From Asaia sp. W19 (GTDB lineage: Bacteria > Pseudomonadota > Alphaproteobacteria > Acetobacterales > Acetobacteraceae): a stretch of DNA of 64,000 nucleotides. The position numbers were made by a program, and so were the translations under genes. This document shows positions 33,988 to 43,243 of the stretch, piece after piece (within the stretch, counting starts at the first letter, position 1; each line of letters starts with the position of its first letter). Where the stretch lies: positions 248,001 through 312,000 of the forward strand of contig NZ_PNQZ01000013.1 of the NCBI RefSeq assembly GCF_003994335.1. Direction: 5' to 3'. The notes below the pieces were generated by a model that did no database searches, had not been told where the DNA came from, and was given only the letters and a program-made list of their open reading frames with translations.

Positions 33988-36327
33988 ATGATGTCACCCC
34001 GCTCCCTGTGGTCGGCCGGCCTGCTCCTGTCCTGCTCCGTCATCGCCCTGACCCTGCCCGCCCGCGCGCAATCTGCCGCTGCGAACGCCCGTGATGCACA
34101 GCCCGGCACGCGCCTCGCCCCCAAAGCACACCCCACCGCCCCCAAGAGCCCGGCGGTTTCGCCCTCAAAGGAGGCAGCTGATAGCGGCTCACGCACGTCA
34201 TTCGACAATCACGGCGCGGTCTCACCAGCGGATAGCGAGGCGAGCCATGAGGAGCATATCATCGTCAATGCGCGCCTCGATGAAATCCGCTCATCCCTGC
34301 AATCCTCGACCGGTGCCACGACCTATCGCTTCACGCGGCGCGATATCGAGACCAATCCAGGTGGCGATAACGCCCCGCTGAACACCCTGCTGCTTCAGGC
34401 CCCTGGCGTAGCGCAGGACAGCTTCGGCCAGATCCATGTGCGCGGCGATCATAACGAGGTGCAGTTCCGCCTGGACGGCGTTCAGTTACCGGAGGGTCTG
34501 AGCGTGTTCGGGCAGGCGCTCATGACGCGCTTTGCCCATTCCGCCTCGCTCACCACAGGTGCGCTACCCAGCGAATACGGTTTTCTGCAAGCCGGTGTGA
34601 TTGACATCACCACCAAGAACGGCAGTGCCGATCCGGGCGGCGATGCCTCGATCTATGGCGGCGCGCGCGACTATTTCTTCCCATCGCTGCAATATGGCGG
34701 TCACGCCGGGAAGTGGGATTTCTTCGCCACAGGCGATTTCGTGCATAACCGCGTTGGCGTCGAAAACCCGACCTCGAGCTTCAACCCCATCCATGATCTG
34801 AGCAACCAGTATCACGCGCTCGGGCATCTGCGGTACACGGCCGATGAGAACACCCGCATTAGCCTGACAGGCGGCGTCTCGAACGCGCAGTATCAGCTTC
34901 CCAACAACCCAGGCCAGCAACGGCAATTCGCCAATCCCAGCTTCCTGGACTCCTCTTTGTCACAACAGGTCTATGGCAGCGTGGACAGCGCCAGCCTGAA
35001 TGAGCGCCAGAAAGAAATCACCGATTTCGGTATTCTTTCGCTGCAGAAGGATATGGGCAAGGTCAGCCTGCAAAGCTCGATCATGACCCGCTATTCGTCG
35101 CTCGGCTATTCTCCGGATCCGCTGGGCGACCTCGTCTATAACGGCATCAGTCAGCAGGCCGCGCGATCCGTCTTTTCCACCGGCTCACAGACGGACGTGA
35201 CATGGCATGCCAGCCGGCAGCATACGGTGCGTTTCGGCTATCAGGTCTATATCGAACGCAACAGCTCGAAAACGGACTCGGTTGTCTATCAGCAGACCGG
35301 CGCCGAGGATGACGGCACGCCCATCTATGACGGTACCACCACCAATGTGCATGACGGCAGCGGGCGCACGGGCTGGATGTATGGGCTCTATGCGCAGGAC
35401 GAATGGCGTCCCGTGCGCAACCTGACCATCAATTACGGATTGCGCTTCGACGGTGTGGATGAATACACCCACTCCAAGCAGGTCAGCCCGCGTCTGAACA
35501 TCGTATGGCGTGCCTGGCGGGGGGGCGTGCTTCATGCTGGCTATTCCCGCTATTTCACCCCACCGCCCTTCGAACTCGTGTCCAACACCTCGCTCAGCAA
35601 ATTCGTCGGCACCTCGAACGAGCCTCAGACGCTGCAGAACAACACGGTCAAGGCCGAGCGCGACCATTATTTCGACGCAGGTGTGACCCAGTCCCTGCTG
35701 CCGGGCTGGCATGCGTCTTTCGACGCCTATGTGAAACTTGCCAAGAACATGATCGATGAGGGGCAGTTCGGCGCACCGATCATTCTCTCGGCGTTCAATT
35801 ATCGCCGTGGTCAGGTCAATGGCTATGAGCTCTCGACCAATTACGAGCACGGCCCGATTTCGCTCTATGGCAATGCCGCCTGGTCACGCGCCATCGGAAA
35901 GGACATCACCACCGCACAATGGACGATGGACCCGGACGACCTCGCCTACACCGCGCATCGCTGGATTCATCTCGATCATGACCAGCGCTGGACGGCGTCC
36001 GCAGGGGGGAGCTATTCCTTCTTCTACCATACCGGCCATCCCACACGGGTTTCAGCCTCGATGGTCTATGGCAGCGGCCTGCGCGCTGACGGGCTCACCC
36101 CCAATGGACGTTCCGTACCCATCTACGCCACGTTCAATCTCTCGCTCGTGCAATCCTTCAAGGATCTGTTCCAGGTGCCGTTCCTCAAGCGCACGGAATT
36201 GCGTCTGGATGTGCTCAACCTGTTCGACAAGAGCTATCAGATCCGCGACGGGTCGGGCGTAGGCGTGGGAGCACCACAATACGGCCTGCGCCGCACGATT
36301 TTGACAGGGATTTCGCAGCGATTCTAG
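33988..36327 (+). CDS. TonB-dependent outer-membrane receptor
   Basis: Outer-membrane importer, 779 aa. Signal peptide at residues 1-28, a long low-complexity region, a possible TonB box EEHIIVNA near residues 89-97, the plug domain (GATTYRFTRRDIETNPGGDN... through GVIDITTKNG) and a 22-strand barrel ending with aromatic Phe (GISQRF). Ligand cannot be told; no siderophore or cobalamin genes are near. Two start codons (ATGATG) are adjacent. It may act with the divergent exported propeller protein, but that is inferred from position only. Confidence 0.9.
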   Translation: MMSPRSLWSAGLLLSCSVIALTLPARAQSAAANARDAQPGTRLAPKAHPTAPKSPAVSPSKEAADSGSRTSFDNHGAVSPADSEASHEEHIIVNARLDEIRSSLQSSTGATTYRFTRRDIETNPGGDNAPLNTLLLQAPGVAQDSFGQIHVRGDHNEVQFRLDGVQLPEGLSVFGQALMTRFAHSASLTTGALPSEYGFLQAGVIDITTKNGSADPGGDASIYGGARDYFFPSLQYGGHAGKWDFFATGDFVHNRVGVENPTSSFNPIHDLSNQYHALGHLRYTADENTRISLTGGVSNAQYQLPNNPGQQRQFANPSFLDSSLSQQVYGSVDSASLNERQKEITDFGILSLQKDMGKVSLQSSIMTRYSSLGYSPDPLGDLVYNGISQQAARSVFSTGSQTDVTWHASRQHTVRFGYQVYIERNSSKTDSVVYQQTGAEDDGTPIYDGTTTNVHDGSGRTGWMYGLYAQDEWRPVRNLTINYGLRFDGVDEYTHSKQVSPRLNIVWRAWRGGVLHAGYSRYFTPPPFELVSNTSLSKFVGTSNEPQTLQNNTVKAERDHYFDAGVTQSLLPGWHASFDAYVKLAKNMIDEGQFGAPIILSAFNYRRGQVNGYELSTNYEHGPISLYGNAAWSRAIGKDITTAQWTMDPDDLAYTAHRWIHLDHDQRWTASAGGSYSFFYHTGHPTRVSASMVYGSGLRADGLTPNGRSVPIYATFNLSLVQSFKDLFQVPFLKRTELRLDVLNLFDKSYQIRDGSGVGVGAPQYGLRRTILTGISQRF

Positions 36328-36349
36328 GACGGCGCTATCGATAGGAAAC

Positions 36350-36406
36350 GCGTCTCCTGCCTAGAGGGGACGCAAAGCAGGGCCTCATAGAAATCTACCT
36401 ATGAGG
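36350..36406 (+). terminator. Two tandem hairpins after the TonB receptor gene
   Basis: Stem 1 pairs 36350-36357 with 36366-36373 (8 bp, one G-U); stem 2 pairs 36383-36390 with 36399-36406 (8 bp, perfect). No U-tract follows either, so this is a likely 3' end structure or weak terminator between converging genes. Confidence 0.35.
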
Positions 36407-36451
36407 GGATCTGCAAGTCCGGGACCACAAATCGGATCACGGCTGACGCGG

Positions 36452-37222
36452 TCAGCTCAGCGCCCCAAGACGCAACCATGGGTGTCGCTGACTCATCTCA
36501 ATGTAAATCGCACCATAGCGTGAGGACGTTTCGCTCCTGAGCATGGATTGCCCATGAACACGATAGCGCCCCAGTATCTCCGGGACGAAGCCACCCTCGA
36601 ACCCATGCTCGACGAATTTGCACCAGAAGTCATAGTCTTCCCAGCCACCCTCGATATGGCTGTAGCCCTGCACGCGTTCCCATGCAGCCTTAGACACCAA
36701 GGCCATGGCATCGACATAATTGCCCCGCTCGAAGAAATCCGGAGACCACAGATCAGCATAGCCGATCTGACGCTGATCCCCGAAAAATTCGAGCTGGCTG
36801 TAGCACGCTTCGTATCCGGATTCGTCCATCGCCTCTGACAGGCGTGAGAGGCATCGTGGATAGATTTCGTTATCCGCATCGATGACGAAGACCCGGTCCG
36901 CCGTCGTCTGGGAGAACGCAGTGTTTCGCGCCTGGGCCAATCCCTGATTTGTCCTGTGACGCAGGAGCAAAACCCGCTCGAAACGCGTGACATGCGCCTC
37001 GATCCATTCCTGCGCGACGGTGACGGAGTCATCCCGCTCCGAACGATCGTCAACGATGATCAACTCGATTCTATCCCAGTTCTGCGCAGCGACAGAATCG
37101 AGGCAGGCGGGCAGGAATTCCGCGTAGTTGAAAAGACTGACCGCCACGCAAATCAGCATGCCTTCCCTGTTCTGGTCGCTTCGGCGTTCGATGACGCGCT
37201 CGACTTCGGCCAATTTATTCAC
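36452..37222 (-). CDS. Family 2 glycosyltransferase
   Basis: GT-A fold glycosyltransferase of 256 aa, starting at a GTG with GGAG 6 nt upstream. Motifs: LIIVDDRS (Asp58-Asp59), metal-binding DAD at 115-117 (VIDADNEI) and the base-like Glu-Asp of GGWEDYDFW (195-196). No membrane segment, so it is cytoplasmic or peripheral. It lies 34 nt after the larger glycosyltransferase-like gene, with which it is probably cotranscribed. Donor and acceptor are not known; surface polysaccharide work is the usual role. Confidence 0.9.
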   Translation of the reverse strand: MNKLAEVERVIERRSDQNREGMLICVAVSLFNYAEFLPACLDSVAAQNWDRIELIIVDDRSERDDSVTVAQEWIEAHVTRFERVLLLRHRTNQGLAQARNTAFSQTTADRVFVIDADNEIYPRCLSRLSEAMDESGYEACYSQLEFFGDQRQIGYADLWSPDFFERGNYVDAMALVSKAAWERVQGYSHIEGGWEDYDFWCKFVEHGFEGGFVPEILGRYRVHGQSMLRSETSSRYGAIYIEMSQRHPWLRLGALS

Positions 37223-37256
37223 GGGGCTCTCCGGACGGAACGTGATCGGGGCAGCA

Positions 37257-39026
37257 TCAGACCCTGTTTCCCCATAGCATGCCCATAAGAGGGTCTACGG
37301 CAAAGAACGGATCAGGGCGCGCTGTGAGAAGCGCTTGGTTATTCATGCATACGCGCCGTGCTGTCTCCTGGCCATCAGCACTCTTGAGCAACCAGTCGAT
37401 GAGATCGGGGGTATAGCGTGGCGTCTCCTTAAAATAGTGCTCCCCTGCCCTGAGCAAGCCATGGGGAAGCCGCCCCTCTGTAACAAGGACGCTGCCAGTC
37501 CAGGCCGCGCGCTCAGCAAGTCCATGCCATTCAGCGCTGCCGAACTCGTCCGCATGGATATCAAGCAGGATCTTCGAGTGGCCCGTCACGTGAGTATAAA
37601 GCCGGGAAAGATCGGTTTTCTGCCTACGCGCCCCAAAAGGCGATCCAGAAGGCGATCCAGGTAGACGCCGACAATGGAGAAAACACGCATACTCGGCGAG
37701 GCGTGGGGCATAACCGGCCAGTACCCGCTCACGATAGGGCGTGTGATCGCCGCTGAACATCACCGCAACATCCCTATCCGTCCACATGGCGGCGGGATCC
37801 GGCTGCTTCTTTACTGCCTTGGGAAGCACCCTGAACAGAGGGTGATCCCGGTCCTCCTGGGTGAGAGGCGATGCATCGTATGAAAGCCCCGACGAGAGCG
37901 ACAAAGCGGGCACACCGGCATCGGCAAGCATCTCCGTGAGTTGTGGTGTGACATCGATTACTCCGCGCGCAGCCATCAGGAATGGAACGGCGCGAGCGAA
38001 GCCGGGCGATTGGAGAGGCTCCGTATTGAGCATGAACGACCCGGTCACAACATCCTGGCGTCGCCAGATCCGCCCTCCCTCCCCATAGAAGAATTCGTGA
38101 GGTGCGATGACCAGAGTTACTCCGGGACGCGCGTTCAGATCTGAAGTTTCATCCAGCAACCGGATATCGGCGCCCGCCGTCCTCAGTTTGACCGCCAGAT
38201 TCTCGGCGAATATCGTGACTGCTTCCTCTCCGGCACTGTGACGATAGAGGCCGAGCGTGTGCCCCCTGCTTCCTGCCGTGAGGGGAGAACGAAAACCGGG
38301 CTGCGCTGCTTCGCCTTCCCGAGCCGTAGAATACAGGCCGAGCGCGCGGGCAATCGCTTCATGGGTAAACAGGGCCCGTCCCTCTTGAGCTCCGTAGCAA
38401 AATGCATGGGCCGACGGAGAAAGACCGGTGCTGGTGCTGTCTCGATGCATGGCGCCATAAGCGGCTGGGTCAAACGCTGCAAAGCGCTCCAATCGCAGCA
38501 CGGCCTCGCTCAGAATATGCGGGTCATAATCCGCAATCTGACCCGCCAACGGGGCGGGGACGCAAGGGCTTTCCGGTGGCCTGAAGCGTGCCTGACGCAG
38601 TTCGCTCAGGCGACGTCTCAATTTGAGCGTCACGATCCACCATAGCAGCCGGGCCGAGCGTCTGATCAGCTTACGCAAGGTCGGTGGTATGAAAGCAGTA
38701 AGGCGTCGGGCCTGCACGAGGACCCGCCAGCCTGCTGATCCGTGCACCCTGTCCAGATCTGACAGCGCACGCGCAAGGGCAGAATCGAGTGACTGGATCC
38801 GCGAGGATGAGCTTTGTACCTCTGCCTCGAAGCGTGCTTCGAGCACCGTGTGATCACGTCTGACGTTGAAGAGGTCGCGCTGCAACCGCGCGTGAAGCCG
38901 GGAGGGGTCCTCCAGTATGCTGTTGACGGGCACTTCTGAATTCAGAGTATCGAGGGACGCTCGCCCCGGGACCCATTCCTCTTTCGGAAAACCTGGCTTT
39001 GCCGCAGCGGAGGAAGGATCAGGCAT
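37257..39026 (-). CDS. Large glycosyltransferase-like protein
   Basis: A 589-residue protein. The N-terminal 100 residues form a coiled coil (RLQRDLFNVRRDHTVLEARFEAEV...), then a basic-hydrophobic segment (GSAGWRVLVQARR ... RLLWWIVTLKLRRRL) found as a linker in many multi-domain polysaccharide glycosyltransferases. The C-terminal half (HSKILLDIHADEFGSAEWHG ... LLRAGEHYFKETP) resembles the CgeB/GT-B-like domain. A 12-bp tandem duplication at 37637-37660 adds four residues (GSPS/GSPF) without breaking the frame. Exact reaction not known. Confidence 0.7.
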   Translation of the reverse strand: MPDPSSAAAKPGFPKEEWVPGRASLDTLNSEVPVNSILEDPSRLHARLQRDLFNVRRDHTVLEARFEAEVQSSSSRIQSLDSALARALSDLDRVHGSAGWRVLVQARRLTAFIPPTLRKLIRRSARLLWWIVTLKLRRRLSELRQARFRPPESPCVPAPLAGQIADYDPHILSEAVLRLERFAAFDPAAYGAMHRDSTSTGLSPSAHAFCYGAQEGRALFTHEAIARALGLYSTAREGEAAQPGFRSPLTAGSRGHTLGLYRHSAGEEAVTIFAENLAVKLRTAGADIRLLDETSDLNARPGVTLVIAPHEFFYGEGGRIWRRQDVVTGSFMLNTEPLQSPGFARAVPFLMAARGVIDVTPQLTEMLADAGVPALSLSSGLSYDASPLTQEDRDHPLFRVLPKAVKKQPDPAAMWTDRDVAVMFSGDHTPYRERVLAGYAPRLAEYACFLHCRRLPGSPSGSPFGARRQKTDLSRLYTHVTGHSKILLDIHADEFGSAEWHGLAERAAWTGSVLVTEGRLPHGLLRAGEHYFKETPRYTPDLIDWLLKSADGQETARRVCMNNQALLTARPDPFFAVDPLMGMLWGNRV

Positions 39027-39050
39027 GGCTTCTGGTCTGCGTCCCGGGTG

Positions 39051-39257
39051 TTAGGTGTGAGAATTGGGGCATTCGACGCCTTTGCGCATCAAGCCGATGG
39101 CGGCTCGCTCATCTAACTCACTGGTCAAGGCGAGACGAGGCAACGCTTCATTGAAGGCGCTCTGGCGAAGCCGGTCAATATCACCCGGATCCAATCCTCT
39201 CGGAAAATCCTGCCGATGTCCCGTCGAAGGTAAGGAGACCGATATCGGAAGGGTCAC
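39051..39257 (-). CDS. Possible small protein (68 aa), unrecognised
   Basis: A GTG-started frame of 68 residues (MTLPISVSLPSTGHRQDFPR... ending GLMRKGVECPNSHT) with a G-rich ribosome site (GGGGGG) 5 nt upstream. It sits between the ABC ATPase stop (39308) and the large glycosyltransferase-like gene. The segment DIDRLRQSAFNEALPRLALT looks like an amphipathic helix. It may be a real small gene, a remnant of a longer one, or chance. No family recognised. Confidence 0.3.
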   Translation of the reverse strand: MTLPISVSLPSTGHRQDFPRGLDPGDIDRLRQSAFNEALPRLALTSELDERAAIGLMRKGVECPNSHT

Positions 39258-39307
39258 AAAGTCCCCCCGCCTCGAGAACCTGGCGTGGAGTGCGGGGCCC
39301 GCATGAT

Positions 39308-40243
39308 CTAGCCTGTCAGCGGATAATGGCAGGCGACATGGCGCCCATCCCGATACGGCGCCAGGAACGGTCTCTCGGTCGCGCATCGGGATCGCGCCAC
39401 CGGGCAACGCGTGTGGAAGCGGCATCCCGATGGCGGGGAGAGCGGGCTTGGGACATCGCCTTGCAAGGGCACCCCGAGCGGCTTGCCGGGTTGCGGCACG
39501 GCTTCGACCAGCGCGCGCGTATAGGGATGAGATGGGGTCGCCAGCACAGAGAGCGTTTCCCCCTCCTCTACGATCCCACCAAGATACATGACGGCCATGC
39601 GATCGGCGATCTGACGGACGACCGCGAGATCGTGCGAAATAAACAGGCAGGCCAGATCGAGGTCGGCCTGCAGATCGCGCAGCAGATTGATGATCTGCGC
39701 TTGCACTGACACGTCGAGCGCTGAAACCGGCTCATCGGCGATGATCAACTCTGGTGACAGCGCGATCGCGCGGGCAATGTTCAGCCGCTGGCGTTGACCT
39801 CCAGACAGGGCGGCAGGATAACGGTCGTGAAAAGCTGCCGAAAGGCCCACGCGATCCAGCAATGCCTCGAGGCTCTCGCGTGACCACGGACGCCTGTGGA
39901 TACGGAAGGGCTCTGCCAGGGCTTGGCCAATGGTCCAGCGCGGATTGAAGGCCGAGCCGGAATCCTGGAATACCATCTGCAATCGGCTGCGTATCTGACG
40001 TGTGGCACGCGCAGAAAGCGCCGCGAGGTCCTGCCCCCCGAAGACCACCTGCCCCCTGTCCGGGCGATCAAACCCCATCAGGAGACGCCCGAGCGTGGAC
40101 TTGCCGCAGCCAGACTCCCCCACCAGAGCCAGCGTCTCGCCCCGCGCGAGCGTGAGTGAGACGCCCTCGACAGCGCGCAATTTTCCGCCCCCGCTGACGG
40201 AGTAGGCTCTGACCAGATCACGGGCTTCCAGCAAGGGTCTCAT
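39308..40243 (-). CDS. Peptide-type ABC importer ATPase (DppF/OppF-like)
   Basis: ATP-binding subunit of 311 aa. Walker A is GESGCGKST (about 37-45), signature [15 protein letters not shown], Walker [13 protein letters not shown], and His-loop [11 protein letters not shown]. The C-terminal peptide-importer extension [15 protein letters not shown] holds the Cys residues that can form a 4Fe-4S cluster in this subfamily. It overlaps the DppD-like gene by 4 bp. Four minus-strand genes form one operon. Confidence 0.93.
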   Translation of the reverse strand: MRPLLEARDLVRAYSVSGGGKLRAVEGVSLTLARGETLALVGESGCGKSTLGRLLMGFDRPDRGQVVFGGQDLAALSARATRQIRSRLQMVFQDSGSAFNPRWTIGQALAEPFRIHRRPWSRESLEALLDRVGLSAAFHDRYPAALSGGQRQRLNIARAIALSPELIIADEPVSALDVSVQAQIINLLRDLQADLDLACLFISHDLAVVRQIADRMAVMYLGGIVEEGETLSVLATPSHPYTRALVEAVPQPGKPLGVPLQGDVPSPLSPPSGCRFHTRCPVARSRCATERPFLAPYRDGRHVACHYPLTG

Positions 40244-41187
40244 GGATACAGCACACAGGCGACCTTGTGATCACCCCGCTCCCTGAACGCCGGCCTCGTC
40301 TGGCATCGTGACTCGACCGCGGCGCAGCGCGGAGCGAAGACGCAGCCCGAAGGGCGCGTCTTCGGCGTAGGGGGGACGCCCTCGATGACCGGCAGACGGT
40401 CCGGTCTTGGCCCCTCAAGAGGTGGGATCGCGCGCAGCAACGCCTGTGTGTAGGGGTGAAGCGGAGTCGCCAGGAGCTTTTGCACCGGAGCTGTCTCGAT
40501 CACGACCCCGGCATAGAGCACTGCGACGTGGGTACAGCTTTGCGACACGACGCCCATATCATGGGTGATCAGCATGACGCTGGCATCACGCGCGCCGATC
40601 TCACGCAGGAGGGTGAGGATCTGCGCCTGAACGGTCACGTCCAGCGCCGTCGTCGGCTCATCCGCGATCAGCAATTCGGGATCGCAGGAGAGCGCCATGG
40701 CGATCATGGCGCGCTGCCTCAACCCACCCGATAACTCATGCGGATAGCGCTCTGCCATGCGTTCCGGAGAGGGGACTCCCATTCGTCCGAGCAGCGCGAT
40801 GACGCGTGCCCGTGCCGCGCGCCGAGACATCGTCATATGCAGCCGGATCTGCTCCTCGATCTGTGGACCGATACGCCTCACCGGGAGAAAAGCAGTCATG
40901 GGGTCCTGGAAGATCATGGCGGCTCGCTTGCCCCGGAACCCACGCCATTCAGCCTCGCCAAACCGGGTCAGATCCTGCCCGTCGAAAATCATCCTGCCAG
41001 ACAGTTTCCCCGTTGGCTGCAGACCCAGAACGCTGAGACCCGTCAAACTCTTGCCCGAGCCGGATTCTCCGACCACCCCCAGAATCTGACCGCGTTCCAG
41101 GGTGAGTGAAACACCGTCGAGCAGTATTCCCGCCCTTGGATGATCAAGGCGCAGATCGTGCAGGGACAAGAGGGTCTTACCGGTCAT
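40240..41187 (-). CDS. Peptide-type ABC importer ATPase (DppD/OppD-like)
   Basis: ATP-binding subunit of 315 aa. Walker [10 protein letters not shown], signature [16 protein letters not shown], Walker [13 protein letters not shown] and His-loop [10 protein letters not shown] are all present, and the oligopeptide extension [16 protein letters not shown] contains the conserved Cys pattern. It overlaps the permease gene upstream by 11 bp and the second ATPase by 4 bp. With two permeases it makes a complete importer core lacking only a binding protein. Confidence 0.93.
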   Translation of the reverse strand: MTGKTLLSLHDLRLDHPRAGILLDGVSLTLERGQILGVVGESGSGKSLTGLSVLGLQPTGKLSGRMIFDGQDLTRFGEAEWRGFRGKRAAMIFQDPMTAFLPVRRIGPQIEEQIRLHMTMSRRAARARVIALLGRMGVPSPERMAERYPHELSGGLRQRAMIAMALSCDPELLIADEPTTALDVTVQAQILTLLREIGARDASVMLITHDMGVVSQSCTHVAVLYAGVVIETAPVQKLLATPLHPYTQALLRAIPPLEGPRPDRLPVIEGVPPTPKTRPSGCVFAPRCAAVESRCQTRPAFRERGDHKVACVLYP

Positions 41188-42157
41188 GCGGACTTCGAAC
41201 GATACGAGGGTCGAGCACCCGATACAAACCGTCGATCAGGGCATTGGCAATGACTACGAAAAAGGCCGCATAGAGCACGGTGGCCATGATCAGTGGCAGA
41301 TCGAGCGTACTCAGCCCCTGATAGGTCAGATGGCCTACCCCCGGCAGCGCAAAAACGACCTCGGTCAGTAAGGCCCCGCCCCCGAGCAACTGCGCAAAAT
41401 CGAGCCCGAAAAGCGATAGCGCACTCAACCCTGACAGGCGAAGCGCGTGGACAAACCATAACCGCCACGGCCCCACGCCCTTTGCGCGGGCCGTGCGCAA
41501 GGACTCCTCCTGCATGGCAACCAACAGATCGGTACGCAACACCCGACTGTATAGACCGATAAACGCTACTGAGAGCGTCATGGCGGGCAGAATCAGCCCT
41601 TTTGCCCAGGCGATAGGGCTGGTGGTGAAGGGCACGTAGCCCAGGGGCGGCACCCAGCGAAAAAGCCAGGTTTCATGAAACCGGCTCTGGCTCACAAGAT
41701 TCACCATCTCACCAAGCCAGAAAACCGGCATCGACAGCCCTACCAAAGCCAGCCCGCCAATCAGCCGATCCAGCGCGCTGCCTTGCCAGGCAGCGCCAAT
41801 CAGCCCGAAAACCAGGGCGCCTGCCAGCCAGAATAGCGCTGCGAATAGCACGAGCGACAGCGTAACGGGAGCAGCATCGAAAACCTCGCTCACCACGTTC
41901 TGCCCGTGATTAACGTAGGAAGTCAGGTTTCGCGAAATGAAGAGATGGTCCATCATCGTCAGGTAACGCACGGGCAAAGCGCGATCGAACCCATAGGCAT
42001 GACGCACGCGCGCCACCACTTCTGGGCTCGCCCCGCGCCCTGCGATGCGGGCGGAGGGGTCTGATCCCGGCGTTGCGAAAAACACTGCAAAAACGAGTAC
42101 CGAGATACCGAACAGGACGAGCACCATCTGACCGAGACGGGAGAGAAAGCCGCTCAT
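41177..42157 (-). CDS. Peptide-type ABC importer permease (DppB/GsiC-like)
   Basis: Integral membrane permease of 326 aa with about six membrane helices. The family N-terminus is visible (LGQMVLVLFGISVLVFAVFF) and the EAA cytoplasmic loop is SLRTARAKGVGPWRLWFVHALR, where the ATPase contacts. It overlaps the DppC-like gene by 4 bp and the first ATPase by 11 bp. Substrate unknown; members carry peptides, glutathione, nickel or microcins. Confidence 0.92.
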   Translation of the reverse strand: MSGFLSRLGQMVLVLFGISVLVFAVFFATPGSDPSARIAGRGASPEVVARVRHAYGFDRALPVRYLTMMDHLFISRNLTSYVNHGQNVVSEVFDAAPVTLSLVLFAALFWLAGALVFGLIGAAWQGSALDRLIGGLALVGLSMPVFWLGEMVNLVSQSRFHETWLFRWVPPLGYVPFTTSPIAWAKGLILPAMTLSVAFIGLYSRVLRTDLLVAMQEESLRTARAKGVGPWRLWFVHALRLSGLSALSLFGLDFAQLLGGGALLTEVVFALPGVGHLTYQGLSTLDLPLIMATVLYAAFFVVIANALIDGLYRVLDPRIVRSPHDR

Positions 42158-43134
42158 CTCTGTCCCTTAGCCCTGAGCTCCGCCTGCGCCGCATCGCCCA
42201 GCGTATTGAGGCATAACACGGTGACGATGATCGCCAGTCCAGGCGCGATGGCAACTACGGGACGACTATAGATTAGTCCTTCGCCATCATGGATCAGACT
42301 TCCCCATGAGGCGGCTGGCGCCTGAACGCCGAGGCTGAGAAAGGACAGGGCGGATTCCGCAAGCAGGCAGAGCGCCATGATCAGAGGGGCCAGTACCAGC
42401 AAGGTTTCCGCCAGGAGAGGGAGGATCTCACGCAGGACGATACGTAGCGATGATGCCCCCAGCCCGCGTGCGGCCAGTACGAAGCCCGCGCTGGACAGGC
42501 TTTTGGTCCGTGCGCGGATCGGACGGGCCGCGTAAGGCACGTAGATGAGGGCGATGATGAGAATGGGCAGTAACAGAGAGTCGGCTCTCAGGTGAAACGG
42601 ACCCAGGGCGAGATCATGGCCGATTGTGACCACGCTCAGACTGATGGCAAAGAGATAGACCGGTACCGCCCAGAGAATATCCAGCAGACGCGAAATCACG
42701 AGATCGACCCAGCCGCCGCAATATCCCGCAAGGAGCCCACAGGCCGTTGCAGCGAGGAGCGACAGGCAGGCCGCCGAGAATGCAATCAACAGGGAGCTAC
42801 GCGCACCATAGAGAAGCCTGGCGGCAATATCGCGTCCCTGTGAATCCGCCCCCAGGGCATAAGCACCCCAGCGCCAGGAGGGGCCTATGGGCGAGAGGCC
42901 GAGATGCAGCGGGTTATCGTTAGGCTGCATCACGTCCTGGCTTACCCCATCACGCACGACCACTCCCGCGAGGTTTGACTCCATAGGGTCGACACCGACC
43001 GCTCGGGCATAGAGCGGTGCAGCGAGCGCCGCCAGGATCATCAGGCCGAGCGCGCAGCACGCGCCAAGCGCATCGCGACGACGCAGAAGCACCCCCCAGA
43101 GGCTCCGCACGCTCACGAGCCATGTGCTTTGCAT
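42154..43134 (-). CDS. Peptide-type ABC importer permease (DppC/GsiD-like)
   Basis: Second permease, 326 aa, first of the four-gene importer operon. DppC features: N-terminal TM, ALGADSQGRDIAARLLYGARSSLLIAF and the EAA loop GFVLAARGLGASSLRIVLREILP, ending QAELRAKGQR. No substrate-binding protein gene is found up- or downstream, which is unusual for this family. The holA gene precedes it by 109 nt on the same strand; no strong ribosome site is seen before the ATG. Confidence 0.9.
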   Translation of the reverse strand: MQSTWLVSVRSLWGVLLRRRDALGACCALGLMILAALAAPLYARAVGVDPMESNLAGVVVRDGVSQDVMQPNDNPLHLGLSPIGPSWRWGAYALGADSQGRDIAARLLYGARSSLLIAFSAACLSLLAATACGLLAGYCGGWVDLVISRLLDILWAVPVYLFAISLSVVTIGHDLALGPFHLRADSLLLPILIIALIYVPYAARPIRARTKSLSSAGFVLAARGLGASSLRIVLREILPLLAETLLVLAPLIMALCLLAESALSFLSLGVQAPAASWGSLIHDGEGLIYSRPVVAIAPGLAIIVTVLCLNTLGDAAQAELRAKGQR

Positions 43135-43243
43135 GCAGAGCCTGCACGGGCGCTCGTCAGCGCCTTCACGTTACAGCTGATCGTGTCATCTCCCCGCTCG
43201 TCCGAAATCACCTATAACGGCGTGGCAGAGTTGCAGCGTGATT

